Assembly (NCBI RefSeq): GCF_000003815.2
Contig: NC_049997.1
Span: forward strand, 12,284,822-12,348,821
DNA length: 64,000 nucleotides
From: Branchiostoma floridae
Taxonomy: Eukaryota > Chordata > Leptocardii > Amphioxiformes > Branchiostomatidae
Reading direction: 5' to 3'
In this document: in pieces, positions 36,764 through 50,931 of the stretch
How positions within the stretch are numbered: position 1 is the stretch's first letter
Layout of the letters: every line of letters begins with the position of its first letter
The notes under the pieces: generated by a model
The model's database searches: none
Seen by the model: the letters and a program-made list of their open reading frames with translations, nothing else
Told to the model about the DNA's origin: nothing
Made by a program: the position numbers and the translations under genes

Positions 36764-39700
36764 TCACTTTGTCTTGTCTCCTTCTTCCTCAACCTGGACA
36801 GCTTCTTGTCCACCTAAGACAAAATATAAACAAAAATTACTTTGATGTTCACAAAGACAATTTCAGTACTGTTTTGAAATCAAATTAATAACACTGTCTT
36901 TAAACACTGTTTGGGCCACCACATTTTTTTACTTCTTAAACTAAAACACATACATGTAACGCTGATCTGAAAATCAAAAACACATTTTCTGAACTGAAAC
37001 ATATTAACTGAAAACAGAGATGCCAGGAAACAGAATTATAGAAAACAAGAATTATAAGAGTGTATAACTTAAGGTTATCTAAAAGAACAGTGAACTTACA
37101 GTTTTATTTCTCATTCTAAAACTTGGAACAGCATCATACAAAACATGAATTGCACAGTAACACTGTACAATGTACACATAAACCCTGTGCATCCGAAAAT
37201 GAACTGGTTACTTTTGCAAAGGCATAATGTGTGAGTGTATAACTTAAGCGTATCTAAAAGAACAGTGACATAAGTTTTATTTTTCATTCTAAAACTTGGA
37301 ACGGTGGCTAAGGGTGTACTTTGCCAGCTCAATTACAATATCATTTATGTGCAGGTTTAACTCCCGTACGTAAACAACTGTAACTCCAAAAGAAAACAGA
37401 GTAACAAGCATGAACCATTCTGTGAGAACAAATGAAAGTTAGACAACAGTTCACCTTCTCAGCTAGTGGACACGTACTTACTTGACTGACTTAGACACGA
37501 GTCTTGCCTAGCAATGTCGAGCACAAGACAGAAGCACAAAGGAAAAGACTTGAGTTACTGGCATGCATTAATTCTAATCATGCAAGTATGAATTTGAAAA
37601 GTTGACCCTTTTGTCACTAGCATGAAGATCAGGAATTTAAAACATACATTCGGTACTTCAGACAACCATTTGTGATAAATTTCTCCTTAGACACAAGTCA
37701 TGCAATTTTAAGTTCTCTAAAGACTTATAAACTAAAGGCCATCTCAAGAAAGATATCAGAAAAAGTTAGACTCAAAGACTAGATTATTGTTTTCAGTTGT
37801 GCAGACTTAAGACCGTAAGTATTTGCCTTTCCAATTACTATATACTATAGACTTACATGTATATGCATATAGGTTTAGTGCGAAAGTTCTAACATTCTTA
37901 AAAGAAAACAGACTGTAGCAATTGTGACTGCACTAATTCTAAATTCTGTCAAGGGCCTCCCAGCAAAGTTTTGATCCAGGATAAAATTCACAACAGGATT
38001 TGTTTTTAAACCAGAAAGAAGAAAAGTTTGTTAGCAGTTTCAATGAGCTGGCAAAACAATCCAACATAGTTTTCTCTTTTTACACAATGATCTTTTTATT
38101 GACGTTTTGGTGAATACTCTGATGTCCTCAGTAGGGCAATGTGAACTATCTCCACGTCATAATGTGATGTAACTGTAAACTTTCTCCTTGTATTGTAAGG
38201 ACACAATTGTCATTACAAGTTATATGTCACAATACAACAACAAAAAAGTTTGACATGATGAAGGCAGAAGAGCAGCTGCTGAAAGATAAAATTAATAGTA
38301 GTTTCCGTACAAAGTTGTCATAATTGGTTGACATGCTTACACACGGTGGGGGTATACCGCCGTTATTTCCTTGGCTGATTACAAGACGGGGACACACCAG
38401 GTCTACCGTCTGAGTGAACGGTGTAAATTACAGTATTGCGGATACAAGACAGAGGTTCGCCAGGCCTTCATTGTGTGATTTGTACAAAAGATTATGATTG
38501 AATTGGAAATTATTTCTTTGTCAAATGAAACAAGTGAAAACCTACTTGCTGGCAGCATGGTGGCCTGTTCATCCTTGTACAGCACTGGTCCAGGCTCGCG
38601 CTGCAACAACAAACACAAGCAATCAGACATGGCAAACTCCAAACACTCAAACAAACGCTGAAGATTTATACTGTAGTATCTATACATCAGTTGCTATGTA
38701 ACCATACAGTGGGCCACTTTGAGGACAACATATTTCACTCTACGGTACATTTATATGGGAATTAAACAACCCCTGATGATTGCTTTTCTGCATACCGATG
38801 GTTTATAAATCTTTAGCATTCTGTGACTGAGCACTGGAACCAGCTATTTGAGGGTTGGTAGTTTGACCTTGATCTTAAGGTTGAAGGGGAGCCACGATTT
38901 CACACCGGAGGAAGGAAGGCTACTTAGTTCAAAAGATAAAGTTAAGATTAGAATGTAAACAGCACATTGACATATGACATGCTTAGAAATGTGTAAAGCT
39001 GATATAAAAGATGGAAGTTTCACAACAGATTGTATGCAGAGTTTTAATCTATTGTATTGTCTAGTGCAATTTTACCCAATTTCCACTGAGGCAGAGACCA
39101 AAACTATCATAGGCAGTTTCGATGATTTTCATTCATAGAGTATTTGGTTGTTTTTCACATCATACAACTACATCATGGGTCATATTCACTTCATATATGT
39201 AGGTTGTACAGATCTGATACAGTTTTGCTAGCTCCAGCCAGTATAAGGAACCTTATCAGTGAAGCCCTCACATGTCCCTTCTGTAGTCCAAGTGAGCAAG
39301 AAAAAAAGACATGGAAAAACAACACAGAGCAGCTCAGTATAGAAGCAAGTGTGTAAGAAGGAAAAACCCTTCAGCAGTCACAATTACCTTGCTACTTGGT
39401 TTAGCTACTTGATTTTTTCTTAGAATGAACACTTCATATACCACTCTGAGCTTGACTCATAAAAAATTTGGTACGGAAAGTGAGAGCAAAACTTATTGAA
39501 ATATCTCTAGATGTAAGCTATTTTCAAAAACCAGTGAACCAGTAAAAAAATTTGGTGTGACCTTATGCCCGAATGGACATGCTGAAAAAGTTACCACTAA
39601 TAACGACTTTTGGAGGCTGTCTCAAATGTATTTATTACATGCTTCTTTATAAGGAAATTTGACATCTATTATATTGTGTTTATTCTATCACAGGAGCTCT

Positions 39701-42700
39701 AATGTCTTATATTCAAAGCAGAGCAGAGCAACTCATAAGCTCTTCAAAAAGTCAGACACAAAGAGCAGTGATCTTTATTCCTCGTGTACAGGTTGAGTAT
39801 AAGTGCAAGCGTACACTGCAATCTTGTACAACACTGTTTTCAAGGTTGCTCCAGGGAATGCACTGAGACAACAATACAGAATTTCTAAACCAACTATATA
39901 ATTGGACAATACATATACATGTAGTTTGTTGTGATTATGACAATCGTTGGACACAGGAAAAGAAATTGTGATAAGTGTGTAGTGCAGAAGATATAATGAA
40001 CAATTTTCTGTATTACATTACCTTGTAGAAAAAATGTTGAGAGGTAAAAAAAAGTATGATATGGATTGGAAGTGTAGATAGTGTTGGTGAAAGAATTCCA
40101 CTTGAATTTTTACATCTTTGTAAGTTAAACGCAACTATCAATATATCTTGTTACAGTTCATTAAAACATGCAATCAAAACTTTTTTAGTATCTAAAACAC
40201 ACACAACTCTACTGGAGCCCCTTCTTCAGGGGCCTTCTACTAATCTTAATGTATTACTCACAATTCAATTCACTCAACTAAAGGATGATAGTGTCCAGGG
40301 CTTACCGTGTACATATCTACTTCCCTACAATACAAAGTAGTTTCTTCTATCACATTCATTCTTCCTTTTTATTTTTAACCAAGCTGAGCTAGTTACTGTG
40401 CCTCATTCTGTGAAGAGATAATAGCATAACAAATGTGAAGACTGGTTATATATTGAAGATAACCTCTATTGTCAAGCTTGCACTGTCCTGAGTTTTTTCT
40501 ACAGGTTATAAGGTTATACATCAAATATCTTCAATATACATATATATGTCTATCTTGTAGTGGTTGGCAGATGCAATCTTTCAAGATATGCTGCTTAAAC
40601 TGTGTATGTGCAGGGAGTTATACTGTGGGTAAATCACACTATGTCAAAGGCCCGAAGACAATTGCAAAACACATTTGGACATGTATGAAGCATAGTCTAA
40701 ACACAATCTACTTCGAAACCTTCACCTTTGATATACTAGGCACAATGCATCTCCCACGCGTAGATTAAATAATGAACTGGCTGGTAGTATGAGTACTAAC
40801 ACTAAGTCTTGTGCTTGCTTATACAATGTACCTTTAAAATCCTTAGTGCCAATCATTACATAGAATGAGTTGATGCCAAACTAAAGATGTTTTGAGTACG
40901 ACAATTTTGCGAGAGGTTGGTTGAAAAGGGTTTGAAGTACTCTCAGACAAATGCCTCGCACGTGTCGTCAAAAGAGGTATGACAAGAAGGAACTTCTAGT
41001 ACCCCAAGTATCAGACTCGTCATCGAATCATCACCGAGCACTTGAATGGACCACAGTTTGTATATGGGGGAGGGAATAACTTGTATACCTTTCTTAGGCA
41101 AATTACGGTTTCTACAGAATCTTTTCAGCATTTCACAAAAGCAAGACTTGTTTTGGAAAAGCCAAACAGTAAATAGAATGTGTTTCTTTTTCCAATGTGA
41201 AAATCCCTTTTTCATTATTTCAGACAACACTACTACATTTGTAATATCATTCACACAATGTCAATACAGTAAGTTGAACTTAACTCCTAAAAGGCTCGTA
41301 GTTAACCATCGACATTTCTTCTTGATTTCAGTTTCTGAAAGAAGCTTTGCATGAAACAGGACAAATAAAAACTTCTACGGGAATCATGAACTAAGAACGA
41401 AGCTCTAGTCACAGTATAGTGGCTTGGTCATCTTCTATCATCGTCTTCTTGTAGTTGTAGCTCTTCAATACTGATTTCAGTTATGCAGTGTCTTTCTTAC
41501 GACATTCTTACCCTAGAACAGTACCTTGTGCCTACAAGACTACTAAATCTAAGGTAAGAGTGCTGAAGAGCCCACTGCTTAACTGAAAGTTTTTTTGATG
41601 CATCTCTGACATGGCCTTACTTAGGCCCCTGTAATGACAAACGAAAGGGGAATCATTAGTAAAACAAAGGTTGCATTGAAAAGGTTGCAAAAAGTGCGTT
41701 AATGATGCAGGTGTAAGACTTGACATTCGCCTACTGTTAAAACCACAAGTTTTTGCCGATAAATTATTACTACTACATGTAGCTAGTACAACAGTATAGC
41801 TATACAGTTGTCTTATCTTGTATTCATTGAATTTTTTTCCAATGAAGTTAACATTCCAAACACAACATTATCTGTCACTAAAAAAATACAATATATGTTG
41901 CCTTGTGTTTCTTTGTGCTCAATGTATAAATCAGCTTGAAGTTAAATAAACATGGCAACAGATGTTGCAAATAGAGTGAAATGAATCTGTTACATGAACT
42001 AAATAGAAGTACAGTAGGTCAACTACAATTCTACATTTAGAAACTTTGAAACATTTAGAAGAGTCCAGTTTGTGTAAGATAATCTAAATGTTAGTCTGCT
42101 GTATATATAACAATCTATAGACCACGAAAGAAAATAGCAGGGAAAAAAGGGAATCCATGCTGTTGAGTTATGCATAGACTTATATAGTCAGAAAGAAAGA
42201 AAGAGCAAAAGATAGAAACAAAGGATAAAAACAACTTACTTTCTTCTTGTCCAAGAAATGCTGATGATGTACTTCAAAACAACTTTTTTCCAGCTCATGC
42301 ACAGTTCCATGACACAATACAGCACAAAATACAACGGAGAAAAATATGGCTGCCCGTGCAGGTACGGCAAAAATAAACAAACATCTTGGAACAAAACGTT
42401 ATGCCGCATGCACTGAATGCAATACCGGAGTACAAGTAATTATATTTCAACAGTAACAGCACATTACTGTGAAACTTTACTCAATTGTTAAAGGGGGGTG
42501 GCAACTTAAAAGGGTAAAACAAGTCTTATGTTTCCATGCAAATAGTACTCACTCAGTTAAGTCTCTCTCTAAGTCTCATATTATTATGGCCATTCTACTT
42601 GTTTCAAGCTGATTCAAGACATTTTTTTAAAAAGCAGCTACACCTTGTATAATTCAACTTGTTGCAGCCAAAAGCCAGTATCAGAAAACACTATCCTTGT

Positions 42701-45700
42701 CAGTATTCTCAAAGCAATATGCCATCATATAATATATTGTACCTATCATGTTACATATTGTACCTATAAAAATTCTGGTAATTTTGTGATTTCTATTTAT
42801 CTGCTATCATGATAGCTGTATTTCTAACGACTAAAACAAGTCTGCCTCAAGAATGCCATCAGTTTTTGATTATTTAACAATCGGAAAAGTTTTAAAATGC
42901 ACTTTGCACATAATGTGTGACATAGGCTTTGGATCTTTTCAACTTGATAAGGATAAGAGGACTGACCGAAAATTTGTTGGTAAGTGTTTTTGTGTACTGA
43001 TATAAAATTCAAAATTATAAAATATTAAGTTTGAAAGATATGCACCTTTGTGAAGTATCCCACCATGGACTCCAGACACAGGATACAGCAGCACACGGCA
43101 GTCACCATCTCAAAGAAGGCAAAAATGCAGGAGGGGATCCACACGGCCCAGGTCTTACCCTATCATGGAAATACCAAACAACATGATTACAACTTGAAAG
43201 ACAAAAGTACTTTTGCAACCATTCAACACTCAATATCCCATACTGACTGCTGTAATTGTGTGTATGCCAAAATGTTTGCAGTGGTTTTATGTTCCTAGTT
43301 TTCCTGTGAAATCTTCACTGCGACCTTAAACTAGTGTTTCCAATGCTGAACAACTGTTATAAGCACTTTTGTGAACTTAAAGCCACCGATAACACTCCTT
43401 TATTCCATTAAGTTAGGACATTTACAGTAAAATATTCTTACAAAACCTAACTAAAATGTTAACTGAAACTGCATACAAACAAAAGGACAAATCTTAAGCA
43501 TCTACTTTCATGCTACTGAAACATATATCACTACATACAACTCAGTTTGAAATATTGGTAGTAAGTTACTATTTTAAACGTTGTTTTAAAACAGAGAAAA
43601 ATGTTTTTGTTACCTGGCAGTGTAAGTAAATTAGAATGAACATTAGAAAAACTTACCTCATTTCAAACAGTTTATCACAATACTTGTAGGCAACACAAAC
43701 ATGCTTTGGGAAAACATGTAAGCAGTACACTTTGTTAAAAGGTAACATTCATGACCCTCAAAACAAAGGGTGGTTGAAGTTCCTGAAGTTTGTGACTTTC
43801 TTCCCAAACAGGGTCCTACATGTATGTTTCTTAAACGTGAACTTCTGTTAGAGAACTCAGAGAATTGAACTTGAGGAACCGCACCAGCAAACAGCTGGTG
43901 AAACTGGAGGAACACGTGGCAAAAAAACCTCAGGTAATCATGTGATAAACATCATTATTTGTGGACAAACTATTACACTAAAGAAACTTTTTTTTCTTAA
44001 AATCATGCTTAACTTTTGTCTAAAGTTGAGCAACATATATATTCCGTAAAGATTGGAGCATTCAAAAGTTGCTTCTTAGTTTAAAACCTTTTGAATCAAA
44101 TCATTTTGTATTTACCATTTTCAAAATAAGTCGGCACATGTTTTGAACTGTTCATGTACAGGGTCAAAGGTGAAGACTCCTAACGAGCAACAAGTTCTTG
44201 TCTAGATCATGTCCAGACATGCTGTTTGTCTCATGGGCCGTGAACTTTGACATATAACCCACAATAGGTCACACTGTACATGCATAATTCAAATTGTGTA
44301 CCAACTAACTCTTTTTGTTTTACACATTTTTCTCCATAATGATACCACTATATTGTCCACAAATAACATGATATTACCACACTGGTACCTTAAGTGGAAA
44401 ATCATCTCCGGTGATGTATCCAGGGGTGATGACCAGGACAGTTGTCAGGTTCAGGAGGATACTGAAGGCATTAGCATACAGGGATGCTGGGATCTAAAGA
44501 AGTTGTATCTACATGAACATCATTGCACTTTGCCCTACACTCTAGATATATTCTGGGCGAATCCTCCTTAGGAATATTGAGAACAACCTATATAGAGAGG
44601 GACAGAAGGCATTTCTTTCTAATCTAAACCTTATGTAAGATTGGAGAGATGCAGAAAATAAAATCAGGGTAGAGGAAACAGTTTCCCTATAGTCATGTCA
44701 TTCAACTTTCTGTGATATTTTTGTTGTCTAACGCTGCATTTTCGCTAAACAAAGGCAAATATTTTCAACAGCATTTGCTAGCCTTGGATTTGTCTCCTCA
44801 AGAGCCTAAAGGTTAAGAATGCCCGAAGAAGCTTCTCCCTATCCTGTCTTCTCTAGGTCTTTGCTGATGCCTAATTCTGGAAAACAGTGCAAGTGTTTAC
44901 TTCTTGCTATATGAGTCCAATGTTCTTGTCTTCTTTCTGATCCTCCATACTCAGCTACACCTGTAAAAGTGATCTCAATCCAGTTAATCACACTGAAGAG
45001 ACAATCTTCTACTGGTCATGACAGATGCTATATACAGCATTTATAGTTTCATTGAACTGGGGAAATTCTTCAGTAAGCTTTTTTGATGAGTACAATGAAC
45101 CATGAGTTCAAGTCTAGTTCCTAAAAATGGTAACCCTTTTCAGTGGCGTACATGTCGAGTGCGAGGACAGGATTTGAACTCCTAACCTCTTGGTACAGAG
45201 TTGCTAATCACTGGAGTACGGGCGCTACCTAAATGTCACATAGAAGATTATGTGACATTCCAGCATATGAAAATATCTGGAGTGAATGGGGAGGGGGGCT
45301 GAAAACACTTCAACTTCAACCATCCTTTTGTTTTGAGGGGCGACCATGTGTTTGGAATACCTCAGGGTGAGGCAGGCCAACTTGTGTTCCGGGCACAATC
45401 AGGATCAGGCAGGCAAGGTTGATGAGAATACTGATGATGGAAGCAGCCAGAAATCCAACAACCTACGGATCAAACAGTGATTTAAATATCAAGTCAATAA
45501 CAAAAAAAACAAGTGTTCTTCTTCTTCTTTTTCTTGCATGTGCCGGCCTCTGTACTTTGTGACCTGAGATCCATGAAAAGTACAAGACAGTGTATGAGTT
45601 TTATGGAAGAAATGACAGCTTTTCCATGCCCACCATGCATCAGAGTCTACTTGTTTCCATGTGTATCACAGTGCTTGAAATAAATGCAACACCCATCACT

Positions 45701-47014
45701 TCTATATGGATTATGCAGTCATCATAGACTGGACAAAGGAAAATTCAACATTTTCTCACAATTATTTTTATAAAAATTGATAAAGTAACAAAGATTTTAA
45801 CAAAGAAATTTTGTTAGTTAACTTCCCTGTCCTCTTAAAGCCAAAATTATCAGATCTTCATGTATCGAAATATTACCATCTTAGAGTCAAACTTTAAACT
45901 TGCATGTGTTAGACAAATGTGCATTCATATGAGAAGCCATACCAAATGAGTGAAGAAAACTATTTTAGGGTTTAAATGTTTCTTACCATGCTGCCCTTGC
46001 TGTCAGTCATCTTGCCACTTACGAATCCAAGAATTCCAGCAACAATCACCTGGACAGTGCCACAAAAAATTAACACAACAGTCAGTGTCACTCACATCTT
46101 GCATCTTACTACATTATAACATATGAACTATGTTTTGCAGCAAAACATATGCTATTCTTTCATACATACATACTAATTGTACATGTATAAAATATAATGT
46201 CACTTGCTTTTACACTGTATCCAATTGTAAGTCATAATTGTTTGAGTAAATGCAAATTTGACTCTATTGAAGTGTTCATGGCTTGTTCTGCAATATCAGA
46301 TTCAAGGTATTTCTTCACAGTGTCTTTATTGAGTATCCATTCTGGACAAACCCACATTGATGCCATAGCTTTGCTGGAATTATGATTGTGGTTTTGCATG
46401 AATAATTCCAGAGTTTCAAGCCAGTATTTCAAGTCAGTAGAGTCCCAGGGTCCTCCCCAAAGGATGGAATAATGGCAGCCCTCCACTATACTCCTAGCCC
46501 AGCTCCACTATACTACTTTTCAAATTAAGTGTGTTTCTTCCCTATTTTCTCGGTTAGCTTTGCTAAAATCAATGAAAATTCACAGATTTTTGTGCCAAGT
46601 GGCATCACTTTTCCAGTGGGCATTGTCTGCAAAAACTTGTGAATGGGCTATGAATGATCAAAACAACAGTCGTTTTGCCACTTCACAACAATGGAATCAC
46701 AATAATATATTATACTTGTAGTATTTGACACCCATTTTCATGAAAGAGCAGCACGTTGGTTTGGGTTATTTTCGCCAGCCCCTCCACTATACTAAAAAAT
46801 TCTGGGGAGAACCCTGGTAGACATATCAAAATCCAACCTCACACTATTTTTATCGAACACTCACAATGCTGCCAGACACGATGGCGAACCAGTTGCAGTT
46901 GAAGGCGGAGTTGGCGCCCACGACCACAGAGACGACCCCAAGGATCACGCTGATTATGCCGAACCCGACCATGGCCGCTCCCAGGCCCTTAGCGATGCCT
47001 TTACTATAGCTCAT
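36764..47014 (-). CDS. Small multi-pass membrane protein, 4 TM class
   Basis: Coding exons, 5' to 3': 46865-47014, 45987-46049, 45361-45462, 44389-44493, 43046-43159, 38546-38600, 36764-36813. All have AG/GT borders and join in phase to 212 aa if every exon is used. The start is the ATG just after acceptor CCCCAG (MSYSKGIAKGLG). Hydrophobic segments are near residues 12-34, 42-62, 72-95, 106-128 and 143-170. Exon 3 (34 aa) and exon 4 (35 aa) are similar over their whole length, so a real mRNA may use only one, giving about 177 aa and four membrane spans. The last span has WAVWIPSCIFAFFE and CCC; the tail is acidic (EAVQVEEEGDKTK). The pattern recalls KRTCAP3/TMEM54 or the MS4A/CD20-like group, but I cannot settle the family or give a function. 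The last two small exons rest on phase agreement alone. Confidence 0.78.
42925..43020. repeat. Partial copy of the 6.8 kb-position MITE
   Basis: GATAAGGATAAGAGGACTGA, TTGTTGGTAAGTG and GATATAAA match one arm of the 6841-7165 element. Only one arm is present. It sits beside exon 5 of the membrane-protein gene and stops about 25 bp short of it. Confidence 0.65.
45140..45230 (-). repeat. tRNA-derived SINE fragment
   Basis: Read on the minus strand, CTCCAGTGATTAGCAA resembles a Pol III A box region and AGTTCAAATCC is a good B box, about 35 bp apart as in a tRNA. The flanking stem does not close like a functional tRNA and the anticodon arm is poor, so a SINE head is likelier than a working gene. 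It lies in an intron of the membrane-protein gene. Confidence 0.55.
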
Positions 47015-47104
47015 CTTGGCTGGGGTTGAAAAAAAAACAACGTAAGATAAAGAATTAATTTTAGTAGTATGCACACTTTATCTCATCAAATGCAGGACTG
47101 TAAA

Positions 47105-47335
47105 AGCCTTCTCACATTAGTTAGGACGCATGTGCGGCGACAGGAATTCTAGGTAATATGTCAAAGGGTAAGGCACACAAAAAGAAAACAAAACCCGTCT
47201 GGATATTGTTATGCAAATAGAAACAATGGTGAAGACAAGGACTGTTTACTTTTTGTGTGCCTTACTCTTTGATATATTACCTAGAATTCCTGTCGCCGCA
47301 CATGCATCCTAACTAATGCGAGGAGGCTTATAGCA
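47105..47335. mobile_element. MITE in intron 1 of the membrane-protein gene
   Basis: Arms of about 80 bp: CACATTAGTTAGGACGCATG, GTGCGGCGACAGGAATTCTA, then GGTAATATGTCAAAG and AGGCACACAAAAAG, against a near-perfect reverse complement on the right. Few differences, so fairly young. About 230 bp, non-coding. No certain target duplication. Confidence 0.9.
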
Positions 47336-48449
47336 GGGTTGGCATCTGCAAGAATTCCCCCGGTCATAATTAACACATATACGATTGTATGGGTGGTTAG
47401 AGGGTACATAAAAGAGGAAGAATAATCTTGAAGATTATTTTGTCTTATTTTTTTTAATGTTGTCTAAACAACATCTACTAAAATGTTCACCCTCACTTGT
47501 GGAAATATCTTAACTGCATGCGTTCATTTGTAACAAAATAATAGATGTAAGGATGATTGAAATCAATGTTGAACAATAAACAGGTAATTAAAAAATCAAA
47601 AGCAATCGATTTCTTTCGTAGTGAACTTCAAAATTATCCATCTGCCCCTCCCCTTTGCTTGGTTATACTACTACATTTGTATTTCTGTTTGCATTCCAAT
47701 TTTTAGAAAGTAATACATTAAAAATCATTTTCGAAATCATACATACAACATACAAGTGCCAGCGATATACTAAAACAACGTTGCGTTGTCAAAATAATCC
47801 AAATTGACCTTATTAAAACCTCCTGTCTGCGCAAGGTCATCACATGCAAATTAGGGCATGGTTGACAGAAATGGAAATTTCTTTCCACGACAGCTGCAAA
47901 AATATACCAAAAGAGGAACGTTACGACCAATTTTGGTTTCTTTTTGGATGTGTGAATAGATATAGGGGCTATTGATGGAGAAATTTGGTGATTTGGGGGT
48001 GGTTTTACTGGCGAAACGGGTGCAGAGAGGCCAGGATGATGAGATCACGCCCTCTTTGGAACATGCACGCCGCCATTTTGTTGGGAGGGCGGATCAGACG
48101 ACTTTGTATGACCTTTCGGATAAACCCGCCTCAAAATCACCTATTGCTCTAAAAACCCGAGCACATCGCTCCATTTACACAAACCTAACAGCTTCTGAGG
48201 AAGGCAGAGGATTGAAAATATCGTAGGAAGAAGCTGGGAAGCCTGCAATGTTGGCCTAAATCTACAGACCAAAAAGGGCTTCTTCATATGCAAATGAGGC
48301 ACGGAACCGGCTTGACCGAAGCATGCATGTAAATCGGTAAATATAAGCATTTTTCTTGTTTCCAAAACCACTAAATGATGTTGAAGAGATACTTTGGTGT
48401 TGTCCAGTGCTTATCAAACGGTTGATGTAACTGAAATATTGCTACATAC

Positions 48450-48600
48450 CTGGATTTTATGGAGATTTTTCCCACTGCTTCAAGACCACTACGATCACCG
48501 CCGCCGTCACGTTCCCAGGGTAGTTCAAACAGGAAGTGCGTCACTAAATATTCTCCGTCGTTCCCAGAACTGTTACCCAAACCGGAAATGACGTAACTTA
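48450..48600 (-). other. Possible non-coding first exon
   Basis: On the minus strand the sequence ends at a strong donor, CCAG|GTATGT, at 48450. Coding exon 1 of the membrane-protein gene opens with an acceptor only 5 bases before its ATG, so at least one upstream untranslated exon is required. This is the best candidate, about 1.4 kb upstream. The 5' limit is arbitrary. Confidence 0.4.
48582..48596. promoter_or_regulatory. ETS plus CRE-like composite site
   Basis: CCGGAAATGACGTAA joins an ETS core (CCGGAA) to a CRE/ATF-like site (TGACGTAA). Such pairs are common in promoters of broadly expressed animal genes. Its place just upstream of the candidate first exon suggests it marks the membrane-protein gene promoter. 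Inference from motif and position only. Confidence 0.4.
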
Positions 48601-48670
48601 GACCAATGCTGAGATCTGAGCTGTGTAACAGGTGGCAAAAAATGTATGTCGGCTACAACCTCGATGTTAT

Positions 48671-49746
48671 TACCTCCATGAAATGTCATGGAATGGAGGT
48701 TATATTTTCTGTTATGTGTCTCTGTCTGTGTAGATGATTACTCAAGAACAGCTGGATGGATTGGTTTCATACTTGTTGTGTTGGTGGGGTGTGATAAAAG
48801 CTTGAATCGATGAGATTTTGTGAGCCGTATCTGTCGTTATAATCGATGTAATAATATCAGAAATCACCCCTATATTTGAGGTATATTGGTACAGGCATCG
48901 TGCTTTATGTGTTTTTTAATGGGCTTAGCTCCAAGCAGATGGTGACAGCTGTTTGGGGAACCCCGAGGTTTTTTGAATATGATAATTAGTTTTATTTATG
49001 TCTGCTTAGGATATCATGGAGATGTGAAGCGTAAGTATAATTGTAAGAAGTTGAGGTACATTTAACGGTAATGCTTAACAGGTATGGATGTCTCACATAC
49101 TGTACTGCTGATTTGATTTTGAGTGACATGGTGATTAAAATGCCATTAGGTCCTCTCATCTGGGTTGGGTGTCAGAAGTTTTATGGGCGACACAGATGTT
49201 CTGATTTTGTTACGATAAGGGACAGTTGTTAGTTGTCTCTTTCGTAGCCAATGGTACTTGTTTTTTAGCAGACAGGGTTGTCGCCAAGTTTTCATCTTAC
49301 AGTTGGTGTAGGGCTGTCAGAGGAAAGTGTGCATCTCGTTTTTGTACCGTGTGAACAGCTGTTATGACATATTGTTGGAAAATCAAATCACCATCTGACT
49401 AAATTTGGCCACATCCCTTCTTCTTTTTGAGTTTCCCAACTTCCTCCCACCACACCGCTCTGAGGCACATAGTCGAACCTCAATAATGCTGACAACCTTA
49501 GACAGCTTAAATGCCAAACATCAAGCTTAAGGAACACCACGCTACCATATGCCGTCGACCTCTTAAACGCACATTACACAATTAAGAGTCCCATTTTAAT
49601 AATTACTAATCAGATGGACATCATCTGTGTCATTAAATAAATACACCACTACTTTCCCATAACATTTATAACCATTACTCTCAAATACAACCGACTATAA
49701 ATATACATACCATCCACAAAAAAGCAATAAATATTTCATGGAGGTA
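48671..49746. mobile_element. 1.1 kb element, TACCTCCATGAAAT ends
   Basis: The left end TACCTCCATGAAAT and right end ATTTCATGGAGGTA are exact inverted repeats of 14 bp enclosing 1076 bp. The left end repeats the motif as a hairpin (CATGAAATGTCATG). No coding frame. Likely a non-autonomous DNA transposon. Confidence 0.75.
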
Positions 49747-50785
49747 TGAGGTCCCCGAACTCTAGTTCAAAATGAAAAAAGGTAGAATAGTCTTGACCAT
49801 AATTTTTGAAAGTAGTTCTGGTCTCCTTCATTCCACGGGAGTCAAAACTCCCAAAGTGCAAAGGCATCTTTGCACACTGGGAGCATTTTATACTTTTTGA
49901 ACCGATCGCTTCATACCCAAACTCTGCTACAAGTCAAACTGGAAAAAATAACATAGAGGAAAAATATTGCTGAAAGCCTATATTCATAGATGTGTGGTTT
50001 AACCTTTCTTTATCATTTTTTGACATCCCCAATATTATATGTTATGTTTTTGATACAGCGAATGCAGTGTACACTTTTCTCTGCTTTTCAACTGTCCTGA
50101 CGTGTGTTAATAAGATCTTTTGATGTAAATATCTTTGAATCACTGCTACATATAAGACATTCATCATTTGAGTCAAAATTACATTAGATGTGGAACAAGC
50201 AATACAAAGGCAAATAAAAACGACTTCCACAGTAAGCATTTATTGCACTAGAAATTATGTCAGAAGAAACAAGAGAACAAAGATGTCATGATCTGTTTTT
50301 GTTGTTTAAAAATATAATCTTAACAATGAGTGCAATGTAGAATCGTCTTATTGTAGTGTTTATGTTATAGTTGTACGATATGTTCTTGTGAGTAGCAAAT
50401 GAAGGTGCGATACTCAATGTAAACAAGCCTGATCATTGGGCTTTCTAGCCGCAAGTTGGCTGTGAAATGAATAAACCATTCTCTCTCTCTCTCTCTAGAA
50501 TTGGCAATACAGACCACCTAGACAAAATAACAACGACTTGTTGACTTTGTATTCTCTGAGTAACGTGATTGACTAGACTAACTTCACTAGTGGCTATAGG
50601 ACAGAGAATAGTTCGTCAGGGGAGTTTGGTCATCATAGGGTTTCATTGGCATTGACCCGATTATTGCTTTTTTTGTCAAATTCTACGATCCGTATCCCCG
50701 TAGGAAGGCCTAATGGAGGCTATGGACTTTGAAGTTTGAGGCAAACTAGTACCTTTTCAGAACATCGGAGTGTCATACTGTAAAG
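49747..50785. other. Intergenic, nothing recognised
   Basis: Non-coding sequence 3' of the GPCR gene. A short CT tract lies at about 50480-50500. No gene recognised. Confidence 0.5.
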
Positions 50786-50791
50786 TTTATT
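50786..50791 (-). terminator. Polyadenylation signal candidate, GPCR gene
   Basis: AATAAA on the minus strand about 140 bases after the GPCR stop codon. Plausible but unproven. Confidence 0.45.
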
Positions 50792-50931
50792 GCAAATCCT
50801 TGCCCGTGGGCTAATTGCAAGTAACATAAGAGATTCAAACAGTGTAAAAACAATATCTCAAGTGTCTACTCTAGTCTAAACTTAGTAAAAGCTAACTCTA
50901 GATCCTGGGTTATTGGGTTCGACTCCTAACA